NCBI GenBank assembly: GCA_029856445.1
Contig: JAHQWY010000139.1
Span: 1-8,931, forward strand
DNA: 8,931 nucleotides
Direction of reading: 5' to 3'
DNA from: Promethearchaeia archaeon
GTDB lineage: Archaea; Asgardarchaeota; Lokiarchaeia; Sigyniarchaeales; SOKP01
Shown here one piece after another: positions 1 through 6,526 of the stretch; the first letter of the stretch is position 1; each line of letters starts with the position of its first letter. Made by a program: the position numbers and the translations under genes. The notes under the pieces were generated by a model that ran no database searches, was not told where the DNA came from, and saw only the letters and a list, made by a program, of their open reading frames with translations.

Positions 1-777
1 TGAAACAACAATAGTTAAAACGCGAATATCTTGAGAATATAAATTCAAATTAAAATACCTTACAAGATATAATTCAACAATAATTAGCTGGATTGACCAG
101 ATAGAAAAAGAAATTAGTCCTGCTAGAATCATAGAATTGTTGAGTTCTTCTCTTGAAAGCCTTTTTTCAATAGAGAGTGTTCTATTAATTAAGTTTGTAA
201 TTCCAATGTCAATCATTACAACCAAAAAAGCCCATTCAAAGCCAAGTAAGAAATTGTCATAATCTGGACTTAAAGTATCTGGTGGTATCAAGTGCCCTAT
301 TTCGATATCTAGAATATCAATCGAGAGAAAAACTGAAGCAACAATCCATGAAATACCAATTATTAATAAACTTCTTTTAATATATGTTTTTGATCTTAAT
401 TCTATATCCTCTGAAGGAAGATCCTTACAAATCTTCATGCAGATAAATCGATTTATTGGAAAAAAAAGGGTTGCCATTACAGCAAAAAATAGGAATCCTA
501 CCTGTTCAAACGATTGAGATTCACCAGAACCAAATATTTGAAAATTTTCAATTAAAAAACCTAATATTCCTAAGGTGTATCTAAGAGTTAAAATTATTAT
601 TAAAATTAAGAAACAACTTATCATAAAAGTTAGATTCTTTTCCTTTATTGATACTTGGTTTTCCTGTAGAAGTGGTTTGTTAACAAATTTAGCAACAAAA
701 AATATAATAATAATAGAAAAAACTGTCTCAAATAAAATCATTAAATAATTAACATAATAACCAAACTGAAAAAGCAA
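1..777 (-). CDS. Unrecognised multi-pass membrane protein, C-terminus cut off by window edge
   Basis: The minus-strand frame from 777 down to base 1 has no stop in 259 codons, in AT-rich DNA where random frames close quickly, so I take it as a real gene continuing beyond the left edge. The nearest in-frame stop upstream is at 795-793. The proposed start is TTG at 777, ten bases after the oppC-like stop. A GGTGAT ribosome-binding sequence (797-792) lies inside the end of that gene, 14 bases before the TTG, which is rather far. The first in-frame ATG is codon 13 (741). About six hydrophobic helices are visible (roughly residues 9-29, 50-75, 93-113, 136-153, 176-197 and 216-238) and a seventh may begin at 251. 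Short charged loops separate them, for example residues 118-135 and 199-213. I see no enzyme or transporter signature. It could be the 7TM sensor part of a larger protein or a transporter accessory protein. Position suggests co-transcription and translational coupling with the permeases. The reading frame is secure; the function is unknown. Confidence 0.72.
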   Translation of the reverse strand, partial: MLFQFGYYVNYLMILFETVFSIIIIFFVAKFVNKPLLQENQVSIKEKNLTFMISCFLILIIILTLRYTLGILGFLIENFQIFGSGESQSFEQVGFLFFAVMATLFFPINRFICMKICKDLPSEDIELRSKTYIKRSLLIIGISWIVASVFLSIDILDIEIGHLIPPDTLSPDYDNFLLGFEWAFLVVMIDIGITNLINRTLSIEKRLSREELNNSMILAGLISFSIWSIQLIIVELYLVRYFNLNLYSQDIRVLTIVVS

Positions 778-787
778 ACCTAATATC

Positions 788-1789
788 TTATATCACCTTC
801 TTTGTTGTAACGCGTAATCTTGGATCTAAAGCATCTCTTAATCCATCACCAATAAGCATAAATCCCATAACTGCGATTAATATAAATAATCCTGGCCAAA
901 ATGCGGCATAATAGTGTGAAAATTTAGTTCTTGCAAAATTAATATCAGTACCCCAATCAGGTAAACTTTGATCTCCGAAACCTAAAAATGCAATTGATGT
1001 AAAACCCAAAATTGCTGCTCCGACTCCCCCAAAAAAGTTGATAATAATAGGAGCAATAGCATTTGGAATAATGTGTTTGAACATAACTTTAAAACTTTTT
1101 GCACCTCCTGTTTGAGCTGCTTCAATATAAAGATTTTGTTTAACTTGAAATACAGATGAGCGCATTAATCTAGCGAACGCAGGTATTGAAAGAAGTCCGA
1201 ATAGGGAAAGCATAATTGGCAATTGTTCTCCTACCATTTGTGTAAAAAGAATAAGAAGAATCAAAGCTGGAAATATCATTATTAAATCTGCTATCCTCAT
1301 TATGACAGCATCCACTCGTCCTCCAAAATATGCTGAAATAGTTCCCACGATGATTCCTCCTGATGCCCCAATTATTATTGTAGCTATTCCAAATGTGAGT
1401 GCGGTTCTACAACCCCAAATTAGCCTTCCTAAGACGTCATATGCATATTGTGTGGTCCCTAATGGATGATCGCTTGTTGGATCATCAAAGGGAATGCCTC
1501 CTGAAAGACCCTTATCTGTGAGTACTTTTACAGTGTATTTAGTAAGCCATGGTGCAAATATTGCACAAAAAGTTACAAATAACAATAATAAAAAACCTAT
1601 TATAGTTAAGGGTTTAATTAGGCGCCTAAATAATTTCCTTTTAGATTTAGATTTTCCGATCTGGTATTCAAGCTTAGTAAACGCAGGATCCCGCCAACCA
1701 GGGATTAAGAAAAACTTTAGATACCTAAATCGTTTCATGTTAGTAATCGGTATATCACTTTGTATTTTTTTAGAGGATAATTGTTTCAT
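788..1789 (-). CDS. OppC/DppC-type ABC transporter permease
   Basis: Inner permease of a peptide/nickel-type ABC importer; it pairs with the OppB-like protein upstream to form the membrane channel. The 333 residues are a normal length for the family. An N-terminal cytoplasmic arm of about 57 residues leads to a first helix (about 61-80), as in the OppC N-terminal domain. Then come the family hallmark HPLGT at 108-112 with DVLGRLIWG (118-126), four to five more helices, and the ATPase-contacting EAA loop at 223-243 (EAA, G at 229, then HIIPN). The region with SLPDWG (275-280) and the C-terminal DGLRDALDPRLR (315-326) are also typical. ATG at 1789 is preceded by GAGG (1801-1798) with eight bases spacing, supporting this start. 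The gene begins 21 bases after the oppB-like stop, so the two are an operon. The substrate cannot be read from the permease; peptide, oligosaccharide or metal complex are all possible. Confidence 0.95.
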   Translation of the reverse strand: MKQLSSKKIQSDIPITNMKRFRYLKFFLIPGWRDPAFTKLEYQIGKSKSKRKLFRRLIKPLTIIGFLLLLFVTFCAIFAPWLTKYTVKVLTDKGLSGGIPFDDPTSDHPLGTTQYAYDVLGRLIWGCRTALTFGIATIIIGASGGIIVGTISAYFGGRVDAVIMRIADLIMIFPALILLILFTQMVGEQLPIMLSLFGLLSIPAFARLMRSSVFQVKQNLYIEAAQTGGAKSFKVMFKHIIPNAIAPIIINFFGGVGAAILGFTSIAFLGFGDQSLPDWGTDINFARTKFSHYYAAFWPGLFILIAVMGFMLIGDGLRDALDPRLRVTTKKVI

Positions 1790-1797
1790 TTTAGTAG

Positions 1798-1801
1798 CCT
1801 C
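1798..1801 (-). promoter_or_regulatory. Ribosome-binding site of the oppC-like gene
   Basis: GAGG on the minus strand, eight bases before the ATG at 1789, in the short gap after the oppB-like stop codon. It fits the 16S tail complement and fixes the start of the permease. Confidence 0.6.
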
Positions 1802-1810
1802 ATATCTTTC

Positions 1811-2860
1811 TTAAGTATATGCTATACGCGGATCTATAATAGTGTACATTACATCAGCAATCAAATTCCCACTAAGGATTATTAGTGCAGTAAAGACTAG
1901 TATACCATTAATTAAAACATAATCACCAAGTGTGATTGCTGTAACCATAAAAAACCCCATACCAGTATAATTGAAAGCCATTTCCAAGAAAAGGGCTCCT
2001 GTTAATCTAGCTGCTGTACCGCCTATGATTAAGTTACTAGTGGGGATTAATGCATTTCGTAAGGCATGCTTACTAATAACATTATTTTCTAAGCAACCTT
2101 TTGCTCGTGCTGTTCTAATATAATCTTGTTCTAAAACTTCTAACATGCTTGCTCTCGTTTGTCTTGTAATGCCTGCTAGTGAAACAAAGGTCATGCAAAT
2201 CATAGGCAGGATCAAATGTAAAAGGGTGTCTTGAATGAGCCCCTGATCGTTAAACAAAAATCCATCAATTATTCGAAAACCTGTATGAAAGGGCCATTCT
2301 GGATCTGGATACTGAGAAAATGTTACTGAATTTGGAGACATTATTTCAAGGTTTAATTGTCCATAAGTGTAAATTTCAATATAATGGCCAACAAAGTATT
2401 GGAGCATAGTAGCAAGCCAAAAAATAGGTAAACATGTTCCTAATATTCCAATCCCCCGAATAAATGTGTCTTTTGCTTTATCTTTATTTTTTGCAGAAAT
2501 TACTCCAAGTTTGACGCCAATAATGGGAATTATAAGTATTGGAACAATAACCAGTTCAATAGTTTTCGGAAATATTTCCCCAATTATTTGAATTACAGAT
2601 TTACCCTCAGAGACGATGTACGATGTTCCCCAATCCCCCGTAAAAAAATTTTTTAAATAAATGAATAATTGAGTTATTAATGGTAAATGCAATCCCATCC
2701 TCCTTCTTTCTGCTTCAATAATCGTTGGATCTGGTAAGATCCCCAGTTTATTCAATACTGGATCTTCAAACATTGCCCTTGATAAAATGAAAGTAATTAC
2801 TAAGACCAAGAAGAGCATGGGAACCATGAATAAAATACGCTTGATAATGTATGTTACCAT
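1811..2860 (-). CDS. OppB/DppB-type ABC transporter permease
   Basis: First permease gene of the importer operon. Counted from ATG at 2860 the protein has 349 residues. It opens with YIIKRIL and a hydrophobic helix (about residues 8-27), the classic OppB beginning. The family's extracytoplasmic segment carries RRRMGLHLP (53-61) and GDWGTSY (75-81). The EAA-type loop runs at about 243-274, with DYIRTARAKG at 246-255 and HALRNALIPT at 265-274. The C-terminus, with IIDPRIAY, is also typical. A longer-than-usual loop near residues 160-205 separates two helices. The start is uncertain. ATG at 2860 gives the textbook N-terminus but has no clear ribosome-binding site. TTG at 2878 adds six residues and has GTGAT (2888-2884) five bases before it. 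The frame is intact. The family call is firm; the substrate is unknown. No ATPase gene accompanies the permeases within the window. Confidence 0.94.
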   Translation of the reverse strand: MVTYIIKRILFMVPMLFLVLVITFILSRAMFEDPVLNKLGILPDPTIIEAERRRMGLHLPLITQLFIYLKNFFTGDWGTSYIVSEGKSVIQIIGEIFPKTIELVIVPILIIPIIGVKLGVISAKNKDKAKDTFIRGIGILGTCLPIFWLATMLQYFVGHYIEIYTYGQLNLEIMSPNSVTFSQYPDPEWPFHTGFRIIDGFLFNDQGLIQDTLLHLILPMICMTFVSLAGITRQTRASMLEVLEQDYIRTARAKGCLENNVISKHALRNALIPTSNLIIGGTAARLTGALFLEMAFNYTGMGFFMVTAITLGDYVLINGILVFTALIILSGNLIADVMYTIIDPRIAYT

Positions 2861-2928
2861 ACTTTTACTTCGAACCAAAACTTATCACGATTCAATACTG
2901 CACTTAATTTCAAGTAATTAATAGTAAA

Positions 2929-2946
2929 GTTAAATTTTATTTTAAC
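2929..2946. repeat. Inverted repeat GTTAAA-N6-TTTAAC in the divergent promoter
   Basis: Two perfect 6-base arms around a 6-base centre lie between the two divergent genes and overlap the possible TATA element of the leftward operon. It could be an operator letting one regulator control both halves of the importer. Arms of A and T arise easily by chance in this DNA, so the call is weak. Confidence 0.3.
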
Positions 2947-2966
2947 CTAACTTTTTTTGCTTAATT

Positions 2967-2982
2967 GAAAGATTTATATATT
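2967..2982 (+). promoter_or_regulatory. Archaeal BRE/TATA box for the binding-protein gene
   Basis: GAAAGATTTATATATT has a purine-rich BRE-like start followed by a TATA box (TTTATATA, 2973-2980). In archaea transcription usually begins about 25 bases downstream, here near 3002, giving a leader of about 60 bases before the ATG at 3063. The core AGATTTATATA recurs upstream of the next surface-protein gene. Confidence 0.6.
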
Positions 2983-3062
2983 ACCCAATCACAAACATTA
3001 TCAACCTTATTTTTCGAAAATTATTCTTGAATATTTATGTGAATAAATAAAGAGAAAAAAAT

Positions 3063-5147
3063 ATGAAAAAACGTACAAAAGGTCTATTTTCAATTTTGTT
3101 CTTTATATCTTTTTTAACTCCTATTACTTCGGTTTTTGCTAATCTCAATTTACTTGCTGTGGCTCAAGAACCTTCTAAAACTTTTGTTTGTGGAACAGTT
3201 TTTGGAGCAGGTGACTGGGATCCACCTATATATATCTCTACACCCAATAATTACTATCTACAGAATTGTCTCGAATGTTTGATATGGACGGATTTTGATG
3301 GTGAATCTCATCCTATATTAGCAACAAATTGGACAATTTATCCAAGGCCTGATGAAAATGGTCATACCGGTGGAGTTAAAGCAATAGCATTTTCGCTGAG
3401 AGAGGGAGTGGAATTTCATGATGGCTCGGAGTGGAATGCAACTGTAGCAAAATGGAATCTTGATAGAAATACAATTATCTCTGGAAATTTAACTGGTAAC
3501 GGAGATCGTCAAAATCAGGATTTATTCTGGTTTGATGCTTCACAATGGGATGCTGATTTTACTCCAAATTGGAATCTATCTTGGTACAAATATGATCTTT
3601 TTGGATTAGGTTCTGAAATACCTATAATTAATAATACAGATATAATTAATCCTACTTTGATAAATATTACATTTAATACATGGACCAATGCCCCCGCTTA
3701 TTTTGGAGGGGCTACATTTGAGATGATTTCTATGAAGGCTTATAGTGATTGGTCTGACACCCCTATATATGGTGTGGGAGAACACCCTGAATTCCCTCAA
3801 GACAATCCTTCAATTTTCCCTGGTCATATGATTGGTACAGGTCCATATAAATTTGATTATATTGATGAAGCAGTAGCTGCAACAGGACATATGATAAAAA
3901 ATGATAATTATTGGAATAGTTCTGCTCTTGAAGCGGAAGGGTGGCATTCTATAACAGACGTTTATATTCGTCACTTTGCAGATTTTGAGTCACGTACCAC
4001 TGCAATACTTACTGGAGAAATTGATTATATTGCCGATCTTGCACAAATCCCAATTACAGATCATGAGGCTGTAATAGATGATCCTCTACTTGATTATGTT
4101 CCAGTCTATCTTGATCCTGGTATAATCGATATCACCTTTAAATGCGAGGAAGGCCTTAATGCACCGACTCCTATAGAAGATGGATACGGTGGTATGAACC
4201 CAAAACAAATATTTCAGTTATTATATAGTCTTCCAATGCCAGATGGTATTAATCGAACAGTAAGACGAGCTTTATCATATTCCTTTGATTATGAAACATA
4301 CTTTAATGTTGTTCAGGGAGGATGGGGAAACCTATGTCAAAGTTGCCTTGGTCTTGAAAGTATATACTATAACCCTAGTATCCCTGAACCATATCATAAT
4401 CTAACGAGAGCACGTGAAATTCTACTCAGTGATCCTTATTATGCTGGAAAATTTTCCGCCAAAGGTTTAAGTTTAAGTAATTCAACTGCAGAATGGGTTG
4501 CTGTCGCTAATTCAAATCCCATAGATACCCATACCATGATACACAACACAGGATCAGAGGCGGCTACTTTCATGGAAGCTGCCCTTAACAATATTGGATT
4601 TGGTTTCACAGGATTTCCAGATCCGGATATTTGGCAAAATCAAGTGGCTACAGGTGGTGCCGTTTTGTATGACATGTTTCCATTTCTATGGCCAAATAGT
4701 GCTACGGTTCCATGGCCGTTAATGAATGCATTCTTCACCTCTAAAAACAGAGTTATTCCATATTCCGGGTATAATTTTGCCTTTATGGCTAATGACACTA
4801 TTGATGATTTATTTACCCAAATCTACTTTTCAGACGACCCACAACCCCTTTATGATCAATTAGTTAATGATCTCCAAAATTATCATGTTCCATTCCTCTA
4901 TATATCCCAATATCAGCAAGGATTTGGAATTAATATTGGATGGGACTTCACAGAGTTAATGCCAGAGCGAATAGGTTTTAGTGGACTTCCTTATTATGCT
5001 TGGATAGGAGGAGAAAGGATTACAGTAACAGAACCCCCTATAATCCCTGGATATAATCAAATCCTTATTGTTTTCATTTCTGTAATGGCTATCTTTAGTG
5101 CAATTTATGCAATGATGAAAATGAAAGGAAAATTCCAAAATTCTTAA
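3063..5147 (+). CDS. Family 5 (peptide/nickel/oligosaccharide) substrate-binding protein with C-terminal membrane anchor
   Basis: Extracellular binding protein that should deliver substrate to the permeases encoded divergently next to it. Residues 1-26 or 1-35 form a signal peptide (KKR, hydrophobic core, VFA or AVA before likely cleavage). Family 5 hallmarks follow: FSLREGVEFHDGSEWNA (110-126), GTGPYKFDY (258-266) and VRRALSYSFDYETYF (400-414). At 694 residues it is longer than typical bacterial DppA/OppA (about 500-550). No lipobox cysteine follows the signal peptide. Instead residues 662-664 are Pro-Gly-Tyr, then a helix (about 666-684) and a basic end, a C-terminal anchor of Lokiarchaeal style. 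About eleven Asn-X-Ser/Thr sequons suggest heavy N-glycosylation. Cysteines 69/72 and 425/428 form two CxxC pairs, with singles at 43 and 361. ATG at 3063 is the only sensible start. A T-tract follows the stop. The ligand cannot be told from sequence alone. Confidence 0.93.
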   Translation: MKKRTKGLFSILFFISFLTPITSVFANLNLLAVAQEPSKTFVCGTVFGAGDWDPPIYISTPNNYYLQNCLECLIWTDFDGESHPILATNWTIYPRPDENGHTGGVKAIAFSLREGVEFHDGSEWNATVAKWNLDRNTIISGNLTGNGDRQNQDLFWFDASQWDADFTPNWNLSWYKYDLFGLGSEIPIINNTDIINPTLINITFNTWTNAPAYFGGATFEMISMKAYSDWSDTPIYGVGEHPEFPQDNPSIFPGHMIGTGPYKFDYIDEAVAATGHMIKNDNYWNSSALEAEGWHSITDVYIRHFADFESRTTAILTGEIDYIADLAQIPITDHEAVIDDPLLDYVPVYLDPGIIDITFKCEEGLNAPTPIEDGYGGMNPKQIFQLLYSLPMPDGINRTVRRALSYSFDYETYFNVVQGGWGNLCQSCLGLESIYYNPSIPEPYHNLTRAREILLSDPYYAGKFSAKGLSLSNSTAEWVAVANSNPIDTHTMIHNTGSEAATFMEAALNNIGFGFTGFPDPDIWQNQVATGGAVLYDMFPFLWPNSATVPWPLMNAFFTSKNRVIPYSGYNFAFMANDTIDDLFTQIYFSDDPQPLYDQLVNDLQNYHVPFLYISQYQQGFGINIGWDFTELMPERIGFSGLPYYAWIGGERITVTEPPIIPGYNQILIVFISVMAIFSAIYAMMKMKGKFQNS

Positions 5148-5155
5148 TTAAATAC

Positions 5156-5164
5156 TTTTTTTTT
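5156..5164 (+). terminator. Oligo-T terminator after the binding-protein gene
   Basis: Nine consecutive T's begin nine bases after the stop codon, with no hairpin before them. This fits archaeal intrinsic termination at T-tracts and separates the binding-protein transcript from the next gene, which has its own TATA box. Confidence 0.5.
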
Positions 5165-5205
5165 AAATTATCTTACTAGAAACCTAATAATGGAAAATTT
5201 TATGT

Positions 5206-5220
5206 TAGATTTATATAGAA
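5206..5220 (+). promoter_or_regulatory. TATA box for the second surface-protein gene
   Basis: TAGATTTATATAGAA shares the 11-base core AGATTTATATA with the promoter of the binding-protein gene. Expected transcription start is near 5240, leaving a leader of about 48 bases before the TTG at 5288. Its presence after a T-tract suggests the two surface genes are transcribed separately but similarly. Confidence 0.5.
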
Positions 5221-5287
5221 TGAGATTTAATTTATCATACGACATCTACTTAAGAAATTAATTAGAAAAAAAAAAGGTAAATAAAAT

Positions 5288-6457
5288 TTGAAAAAAATAA
5301 GATCTTTAACTGGAATCCTTATTGGTTTACTACTTTTTCTTCCATTAATTAGGTTCTCTACAGCACAAGCTTATGTGGGAATACAAGAGGATGAGGTTTT
5401 TTTACTAGAACTCAGGGTATATAGTGCAAATTGGGGTACATACCTATCGGATAATTTGGAAGATACTTTAGATAATCTCTTTCCATTAGGACCAGAATAT
5501 AATCTAACTGCGATTTATAATCAGTGGGGTAGTCTTTCTGCACCTCAATCTCGTTGGCCTATAACTGTTACCGACATAGGGGCAGAACAAACTGGAGAAT
5601 TACTTTCCATTTATGGGGATAATACTACAATCACATATACACCTGTTAATGGGACATTAGGGTACTATGTTGTCGCATTTCCGACAATATCAGATTCTTG
5701 GGATATGCCTTGGGCAATAGTGAATGATTCATCAAGTTTCTTACGGCAAACATTAAATATGACTCTCGCGTTTAGTGCTTATAGTATTATGGGCATTCCA
5801 TTTGTACCTACAGATATTAACTGGACATCTTTTATTGCAGAATTTCTAAGCGTAATGAGTTCAAAAGGAGGGTTTTATAATAACATTTCAGCCACAGCAC
5901 AATCGAATGGATATTTATTAAACATACCAGCCTTAGGATTTGAAAACAATAGTGGAGCTATTGATATAGAAGTTAATTACAATTCTGATGGAGCTCTTAC
6001 ATATTATGAGTTTTCATATGGAGGTGAAATGCTTGTTACTCTCACATTAGTTGAACCTTTTGATCCAGTAATAACAAACAGCCCAGATAACTTCACTATT
6101 GAAACTGGATATGTGGGTGAAAGTATTTCATGGACTGCAACAGATTTAAATCCAAATACATACACAATTGTGCTTGAGGGTGTTGGTATAGTAGCAGGTC
6201 CACTTGCATGGGCAAGTGGTGTAGCAATAACATATAATATTCCAGGGGGATATGCCGCAGGGAATTATACATACACTATTACTATTACAGACAAATATGG
6301 TAATTTTGCTACCGATTCAGTTGCCATGACTATCATAGAAGCAGAAACGATTTCTACAACAGAAGAAATCCCGGGATATGATCTTTCAATTATTATTGGT
6401 ATTTCTGCAGTTGTCCTTATTAGTTTAGTTGCATTAATGAAGAAAAAAAAGAAATAA
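5288..6457 (+). CDS. Secreted, membrane-anchored surface protein with Ig/cadherin-like domain
   Basis: I do not recognise a named family for the whole protein. Residues 1-28 are a signal peptide (KKIR, leucine-rich core, AQA before cleavage). Residues about 29-255 form a beta-rich, sequon-rich region of unknown fold. Residues about 256-350 look like an Ig- or cadherin-type beta sandwich: it opens with a Pro-Val-Ile-Thr strand, has GNYTYTITITDKYGN (325-339) and ends in alternating hydrophobic residues. A Thr/Glu linker leads to IPGY (361-364), a helix (about 366-384) and five lysines, the same anchor style as the preceding binding protein. About ten N-glycosylation sequons are present. The start is TTG: an in-frame TAA at 5282-5284 lies just upstream, and the next Met is residue 168. 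GGTAA (5276-5280) serves as ribosome-binding site. A structural or ligand-capturing cell-surface role is inference only. Confidence 0.85.
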   Translation: MKKIRSLTGILIGLLLFLPLIRFSTAQAYVGIQEDEVFLLELRVYSANWGTYLSDNLEDTLDNLFPLGPEYNLTAIYNQWGSLSAPQSRWPITVTDIGAEQTGELLSIYGDNTTITYTPVNGTLGYYVVAFPTISDSWDMPWAIVNDSSSFLRQTLNMTLAFSAYSIMGIPFVPTDINWTSFIAEFLSVMSSKGGFYNNISATAQSNGYLLNIPALGFENNSGAIDIEVNYNSDGALTYYEFSYGGEMLVTLTLVEPFDPVITNSPDNFTIETGYVGESISWTATDLNPNTYTIVLEGVGIVAGPLAWASGVAITYNIPGGYAAGNYTYTITITDKYGNFATDSVAMTIIEAETISTTEEIPGYDLSIIIGISAVVLISLVALMKKKKK

Positions 6458-6466
6458 AAATATCAA

Positions 6467-6481
6467 TTTTTTTTATTTTTT
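6467..6481 (+). terminator. Oligo-T terminator after the surface-protein gene
   Basis: Eight T's, one A and six more T's begin ten bases after the stop codon. No hairpin precedes them. This is a plausible archaeal T-tract terminator and implies a separate start for the downstream dehydrogenase gene. Confidence 0.5.
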
Positions 6482-6495
6482 AATACAAATTAGAA

Positions 6496-6507
6496 TTATA
6501 TATAAAG
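6496..6507 (+). promoter_or_regulatory. Possible TATA box for the short-chain dehydrogenase gene
   Basis: TTATATATAAAG is centred about 26 bases before the ATG at 6527. If used at the standard archaeal distance, transcription would begin at or next to that ATG, giving a leaderless message and leaving the good ribosome-binding site at 6511-6516 outside it. One of the two signals is therefore probably not used, or both starts occur. Confidence 0.3.
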
Positions 6508-6510
6508 TAT

Positions 6511-6516
6511 GAGGTG
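6511..6516 (+). promoter_or_regulatory. Ribosome-binding site that sets the dehydrogenase start
   Basis: GAGGTG lies ten bases before ATG 6527 and overlaps the alternative ATG at 6509. A ribosome bound here can only use 6527, so the first six codons of the longer reading are probably untranslated. Confidence 0.6.
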
Positions 6517-6526
6517 TAAGAGTAAA

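Larger units (their letters stand above)
2879..3062. other. Divergent intergenic region between permease operon and binding-protein gene
   Basis: This 184-base AT-rich stretch separates two divergent transcripts that probably encode parts of the same importer. It holds a good archaeal BRE/TATA box for the rightward gene, a weaker candidate for the leftward operon (ATAAAATTTA, minus strand, 2940-2931) and an inverted repeat at 2929-2946. I see no open frame of note in it. Confidence 0.7.

Noticed and set aside
1494..1814. 106-codon plus-strand open frame
   Set aside because: Lies opposite the oppC-like gene, whose family motifs are clear; no ribosome-binding site or recognisable protein.
3063..3170. 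Lipoprotein signal for the binding protein
   Set aside because: No cysteine at a lipobox position; Cys43 is in the mature domain and a C-terminal helix already provides anchoring.
3606..3800. 64-codon minus-strand open frame
   Set aside because: Antisense to the binding-protein gene and without protein-like features.
4956..5138. 60-codon minus-strand frame rich in His and Cys
   Set aside because: The composition is the reverse reading of the Met/Lys-rich C-terminal anchor region, not a metal-binding peptide.
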